Positions 58,592 to 64,000 of a DNA stretch of 64,000 bases are shown here, one piece after another. The notes beneath the pieces were generated by a model that did no database searches, had not been told where the DNA came from, and saw only the letters and a list, made by a program, of their open reading frames with translations. This DNA comes from Stercorarius parasiticus (taxonomy: Eukaryota; Chordata; Aves; Charadriiformes; Stercorariidae). Location: positions 391,531-455,530 of the forward strand of contig VWZL01005131.1 of assembly GCA_013396915.1 (NCBI GenBank), written 5' to 3'. Within the stretch, counting starts at the first letter, position 1, and each line of letters begins with the position of its first letter. Position numbers and translations under genes: made by a program.

Positions 58592-61500
58592 CTGGGAAAA
58601 AAGAATGGATGAAAATTAATTGAGATCACTCATGCTCAACAAATTTTATTCACAAATATGCAAAGCTGGTCAGTTTAAGATGATATGGAAATTGTTTATG
58701 AAAGACAGTGGCAGTTATAGACAGAGATGCTGGACTAGTCCAAAAAGGTTTCCTTATTTTTTCCAATAACCGTGTTTCAGTCGCATATAAAAAATGAGAT
58801 AAATGGGCACAGAGATTACCAAACCCCCTGAATCCTGTTTAAAGTCCTGTTTAAAAAGAAAACTAACAGAATAACCTTAGGGAAAAATAGACAGAATAGG
58901 AATATTCTCTTAAAACACTCTGCTGGAGACCTTCATTTATATTTATACCAGGGGACAACTGGCCCTAAAGACACTTTATTATCGTGGCAGCTATGACTGG
59001 CTGTCACAACTGACTCTTCAAATACATTATGATTTGAGATTATTATTGTTCTAATTGTTAGAGATGAACTAAAAAAAAAACAAATTTAAAAACCAAACAA
59101 AAAAAGAAAGCCAAACAGAGAAAATTATCCACATAACTTTACCTATCTACAAATGCCAACTAAGTGCAATGAAATTCATTTCTTTCTCTTATATTCCCTC
59201 CTTGATATTTCTCCTTTTTCAAAAATTATCTGGTTTAGACATCCAAAACTGTGTATTTTCCAGCACTGCTGTGATATTGTGATGAGAGAAGCAGCTGAAA
59301 ACAACATCTTTAACAGGCCCATGCTGGGTTTGATCTTGCCAGCATGGCAAAGAACAGGATGTAAGATTGTAAATCTGCAGCAGGAATGCTGCAAGTATCA
59401 TTCAACACCAGGAAGACAGAAGCATAATTTTCTGCCTTCACTTTTTTTTCCCCTCTCTCTTTTGTACACCTTCATATTGGTGTCTTTAAAAAAAAAAGAC
59501 TCCAACAAGAACAGCAACAGTAACATATTCAGTCTACTGCAACTTTTTCCTTTTCACAGAAAGGGAAAAAAAAGCTCTCTCTACAATAACATTTCAAAGA
59601 CTGTAATAATAGGTTTCCCTGATAAACAATATTGCCATGTAAAGAGCTGGTACAGCTAAACCAATAAGAATTAGGAATGATGTTGAAAGCACTGCCTTAT
59701 TTTACACTCTACAGTTCAAAGCAGAAGATTTAAATATGGGACTAAACATAATTTGCAAAGGGAATAAGTAGAGGAAGTTCGACCTGCTGAGTTATACTGG
59801 CTACCACAGGCTGGGTTAACTGTTTAATGACAGTTTTATCTGTCAAAACAAGACACACATAGTAGCAAGTTTAACATTCTCTGTCTTTTTATTCTATTGA
59901 CAATAATGTAATAAAGTCCATTTCAGCTCGCATCTGTAGGCATTATAATTCATAGATTCATCACTATTTTTCAGCACCTTATCCAAAAGCACACTGCAGC
60001 TGGAACCCGCAAAAATTATTAACATTTCTCATCTGGAATTTCCACTGGGACAAACTCACCTCCAGGAATCATTTGAAAAAGGCACTACAGTTTCATCTGA
60101 TCTAAGACTACATAAGCAGTCTATAAATATCGCTTATTCTTGGCTGCATCCTGAGGTACAGTCTGTGATTTTATAGCCTTGCTTTCCTCTTCAAGTTCAA
60201 ACATAGTGTTATGCCTAATGGACGTTATCTCTGGAACAGCTACCTTCACATAGTACCTTTTCATCAGTTTCTTTCAGATAAGCCCCATACAGCTCAAATT
60301 TACACTCATCAATTGTTGTAGACCATTAAGATCTTTGGTCATTAACTTGTTGCCTCGAGAGATCCTATTGAACTGTTTTTCAAGTGCTGGAACTTGCCCT
60401 CCAGGCCTGTAAAACTAGAAGCCTCTACTGAGGATACAATACTGTCAGACAGTGAAGGTTTCAGCTGTTTAACTTACTGCTTCAGCGGACACTGTTTGCC
60501 ACTAGGCATTCTGATTAGGTCAAGTAAGCAAGAAATCACAGCAAAATAATCTGACTCTCAAGAATGAACCTTTTTTTTTTTTTTTTTCCACAGAGAAGCT
60601 CTATCCAAACGCTCAGTCTGAGTCCTGTCTGAGCCCTGTGACAATAGGGCCCCTCAGTTATTTTGGGCTGGTACTTGCCTATTTGACTAACGAATGTGTA
60701 TGCTTTCACATGAAAGGATTTGTGGGAAGAATAAGGACCTTCTGTTGGGATGACAAACACAGAGGGAAAAAGAAAGGCAAGCTTCTGGACTCAAGAGTGC
60801 CTCTGTGTTCATCAGATCTGAAAAGTGTCAAAACCAGGGTAACTAGAAGATAGATACAACCACTCTGAGTAAAATTAAATTATGTTACTCAATTAGACGA
60901 CTTGAGTGAAAAGGTTAGTTAGCGTCCAGTGAGCAAAAACAGAAATGTGAGAAGCTGTTAGCTCATGGAGAGTAGAAGCAGAAAAGGGTTTTTAGCATCA
61001 GTGTTAGAGGAACAGGTTAGCTGGAAAAATGTATAAGCCATTAAACCAATGTCTTTATTGAGCCCTTTATTTTTAGCAGCAAGTAAAGTTACAAATTTTA
61101 GTCTGCAGGTTCATCTTTCGAAGGTACTCTATAGGACTCCTTAGAGGATCAGGACTGAACAGTCAGAAACAGAGTGAAAAATGTTCTCCTACTGTTAAGT
61201 GGCTGTTTCTGTCCTTTACAAATCGCCTGAGCTGGCTCATTCCACGACACAGCACTCATTTAATTGCACCCACATCGCGTTCACAAGGGCATTCGGTCCA
61301 TCAAATGAAGCACACCACAGATTGGGATGAACACGTGTAGGACCTATGGATTTTAATGGTAGTGTTTTGGGGAGTACTATTTGTAGTAACTGTGGAGAGT
61401 GTTGGCATTGCTCTGGCACAGTCTAGTTCCGTTTGCCTTTTGTTGATATATGTGAGCTTATTTCTGAATATATGATTGGTAATGCAGGGGATGGTTTAAA

Positions 61501-62485
61501 AATTATGAAAGGAGTCATTATCAGAATCTATGTAAGGCAGAATTTGCAAACAGCATTTTCAGCTTTTTACTGAATTGCTCTGTAGATTTCAGTCCGGAGT
61601 GCAATGGTGTTCTCAAGGGTGCATAGTTAACAGGGATTTCTTGCATTTATGTAGATAAAACTCACTTTGGCAAACAAATGCATTGTACTTAATGCATCTT
61701 TTAAAGTCAAATTAGAAGGTGTTACTTTGGAAGTATAAATTATTTACTCACAGTAGAGTATTATCTTGAGTAATGTAGGAAATTTTTAAAAAATTAATTC
61801 TTTTGAAAAATGCTGATAAGTAATTTTAAGAGCAATGAAGCCTGATTTCTTGGGGACTGAAACTGAAACTCTTGCTGGTAGGAAGATTCTACAGAAAACG
61901 CTATCTATTAGCTAAGCCTAGTTTCTACTAGTAGTGAAGCGTACTTTCTACCTGACAAAGTAGAGTTATTAGCAGGCTAATGAGAGACTATAACAGAGTC
62001 TGTACTCCTTGCCAGATTATAATAGGTTACCAAGTCTTCTCTGTGCATTAACATTTAATAGGAAGAAACAACTTGATATTAATGGAAAGTAAACCTGATA
62101 ATCACAGAAAAGATCCTTTCAAATGATCATGGCAAACTGGGAGCACTGGAGAGAAGTTGTTATTAACCATAATGCGTGCTCAGTTTAGGTTAATTATGTG
62201 TAAGAACTGAAATTTGAAAGGTAGGAAAATTTCAAGAAAAGTAGTAAATAGAATTCTGTATATGCTCCATTTTCTAGTGTATCCAAATCAATGTAGCCTA
62301 CAATAGATATTTACAATTATGTAGGTTTTATGCTTAAATGGTCAATAAAGTCCAAAAACAGTGACTACATCTACCTTAGTGAGTTTTATGAAATTATATA
62401 AATGTGTATAAAACTAATAACAGACAGATTCTAGAAGTACTTGCTTTCATGTCCTGGAACTTAAAAGTTCAACAAATCCTACCTT

Positions 62486-62592
62486 AAAAAAACCAAAACA
62501 ACAACAAAAAACCCACACAAAAACAAACAAAAAAAACCAAACAAACCAAAAAAAACCCCAAACCCCAAAACCAAAAAAAACAAAAAAACCCT
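62486..62592. repeat. A/C low-complexity tract
   Basis: About 105 bases composed almost only of A and C, in CAAA/CAAAA-like units. G is absent and T is essentially absent. It is a decayed (CAAA)n-type simple repeat. Confidence 0.9.
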
Positions 62593-62790
62593 ACAATGAA
62601 AAAAGTCAGAGACTTTGATTCAGGTATAGACTAATCTAGATCAGATTCCTCTGGAACTTTACCAGATCAGAAGGCAAATAATTTATCTATCTCCTTGCAC
62701 GGTCCGCATAAGAAAAAGGTAAAGAAACAGCATTCCTGTGGTCTGACATCAGAAAACTGTTCTACCAGAGGGGCACTAACCATAGTAACC

Positions 62791-63375
62791 TGTACTAGGT
62801 TTGGATGGTATAGCAGTTTGTATGGTGTTATGTTTTGGATTTGTGGATTTCAACACGATGAAAACAGTGTTGGTAACACTGGGGCGTTTCAGTTATTGCT
62901 GAGCAGTGCTTACACAGCATCAAGGCCTTTTGTGCTTCTCACACCACCCCGCCAGTGACTAGGCTGGGGGTACACAAAAAGCTGGAAGGGGAAGCAGCGG
63001 CACAGATGACCCCAGCTGACCAAAGGCATATTCCAGACCATACAACATCATGCTCAGCAATAAAAGCTAGAAGAAGGAGGAAGGGATGGATGTTTGGAGT
63101 TACAGCATTTGTCTTCCCAAGTAACCATTAGCCATGATGGAGCCCTGCTTTCCTGGAGATGACTAAACATCTGCTGATGATGGGAAGTACTGAATGAACT
63201 CCTTGTTTTGTTTTGTTTGTTTGTGCAGCTTTTGCTTTACCTATTAAACTGTCTTTGTATCAACCCACCAGTTTTCTCACTTTTACTCTTCTGATTCCCT
63301 TCCCCATCCTGTTGGAGGGGGAGTGAGCCAGCATCTGTGTGAGGCCCAGCTGTCTACTGGGGTTAACCCACAACA
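62791..63375 (+). mobile_element. Solo LTR of an avian endogenous retrovirus
   Basis: The interval begins TGTACTAGGTTTGGATGG and ends GGGGTTAACCCACAACA. I recognise these ends and the internal CTGAGCAGTGCTTACACAG, CAGCAATAAAAGCT and TTTGTCTTCCCAAGTAACC blocks as those of a widespread avian ERV LTR, probably class III (ERVL-like). Flanks TAACC (62786-62790) and GAACC (63376-63380) agree at 4 of 5 bases. The first ~60 bases have lost a few tens of bases compared with my recollection of the family. An AATAAA lies at 63059-63064 and an ATTAAA at 63243-63248; the latter, near the R/U5 side, is the better polyA candidate. There is no internal viral sequence. Confidence 0.85.
63243..63248 (+). terminator. 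LTR polyadenylation signal (ATTAAA)
   Basis: ATTAAA follows GCTTTTGCTTTACCT and precedes CTGTCTTTGTATCAACCCA, close to the 3' third of the LTR, where the R region is expected. Confidence 0.45.
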
Positions 63376-64000
63376 GAACCACAACAGAGAAAAAAAAGAG
63401 AGATCTCTCTTAGTGGTTAGCAAACATATTCAGATGGCAGGGTGATGGAAACAATGATCTAAAACCTCAAACTTCGTATTTAGGTTATATAGACAATGCA
63501 AAGACAGACAGACAGACAGACAGAAAGAGAAACCACAGAGAGCATTCAGAGCAGAAAGCTGCCTGAGGGAAAATTTACATGGGTGTTTCCAAACAGATCT
63601 GAGCTATGTTCTGTGCTAGCTTGTGCCCTGTTTCCTCAGAGCACAGGGTGAGTTTGTAGAAAGCCTATAAAGTATAAAGGCTAAAAGCAGACCAGGGCTC
63701 TGGTTGTAACCCCATGGGCAAGTGGCATGGCATGACTAGCAATTCACACGGGAAAAACTTCCCCACCAAAACAGGTAGCCATATCCCGCCTATTGCTTAT
63801 CCTAAGCTCCCTGTTGGGAGTGATCCATGGCTCATGCTAATTCCTGAATTACATTTGCACATTACCTTTGATGCTACTAGTTGGCATGGGTTATAAACAA
63901 CAATTACATCTTATGGATAGAGATTGTACAATAATTAAGTCCTGGTCCTAGACATCTTAGTTTAAGTATAAATATATCCACAGATATCAGATGACTCAGA
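63376..64000. other. Unique noncoding DNA with (GACA)5
   Basis: No gene is seen up to the window edge. The only structure is the (GACA)5 microsatellite. Confidence 0.6.
63503..63522. repeat. (GACA)5 microsatellite
   Basis: Five perfect GACA units, a candidate length polymorphism. Confidence 0.95.

Larger units (their letters stand above)
55721..62790. other. Unique noncoding DNA
   Basis: About 7 kb without a recognised gene. It includes the longest non-transposon reading frame of the window (168 codons, 59153-59659, plus), which is Phe/Ser/Leu/Lys-rich, lacks a domain and ends in low-complexity text; I do not call it a gene. Separate entries cover a 13-bp stem at 56981, an exon-like interval at 58439 and an A/C-rich tract at 62486. 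A 19-base T run lies at 60571-60589. Confidence 0.55.

Noticed and set aside
59153..59659. 168-codon plus-strand frame, the longest outside transposons
   Set aside because: Composition follows A/T- and T-rich DNA (Phe, Ser, Leu, Lys), the second half includes A-run text, overlapping minus frames exist, and no domain or splice context supports it.
1..64000. CRISPR array, operon, toxin-antitoxin or other prokaryotic system
   Set aside because: No regularly spaced identical repeats, no ribosome-binding-site/ORF pattern and no long coding frames; CR1 and LTR content shows a bird genome.

Overview
The window looks like bird nuclear DNA. The strongest evidence is a set of CR1 non-LTR retrotransposon fragments: most are 5'-truncated, and they end in the CR1 3' signature (GATGATCTTTAAGGTCCCTTCCAACC-type sequence followed by one or two ATTCTRTG octamers). 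There are also three well-bounded solo LTRs of avian endogenous-retrovirus type. The remainder is A/T-rich, without tRNA, rRNA or a recognisable protein-coding exon, as expected of a gene desert or a very long intron. I cannot name the species or the host locus.

Layout. A CR1 copy with a conserved reverse-transcriptase (RT) tail lies at 332-1082 (+). From 1.1 to 18.7 kb the DNA is mostly unique, with two short CR1 3' tails (14.43 kb minus, 17.45 kb plus) and an unusual 71-nt hairpin at 3264-3334. At 18.69-21.56 kb an old, heavily decayed CR1 has been interrupted twice, by a younger CR1 tail (19.0 kb) and by a complete solo LTR (20152-21242). Unique DNA follows to 32.75 kb, with several motif-dense blocks that could be regulatory. 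The right half is richer in insertions: CR1 at 32.75-33.41 kb (minus), solo LTR at 37.48-38.12 kb (minus), CR1 at 42.26-43.60 kb (minus, containing a 576-base N gap), a decayed LTR fragment near 45.4-45.8 kb, CR1 at 48.31-49.01 kb (plus), a CR1 tail at 51.85 kb (minus), an LTR-like TATA-containing block near 55.3-55.7 kb, and a solo LTR at 62.79-63.38 kb (plus).

Function. No intact transposon enzyme is visible. All CR1 copies are 5'-truncated or broken, and each solo LTR lacks an internal proviral part, as after LTR-LTR recombination. Candidate host functions rest on sequence pattern only: a pre-miRNA-sized hairpin, homeodomain/SOX-rich blocks, a CpG-dense island in a CpG-poor background, and two exon-like intervals with usable splice signals. 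None is proven. I did not find a convincing new multi-gene system here.
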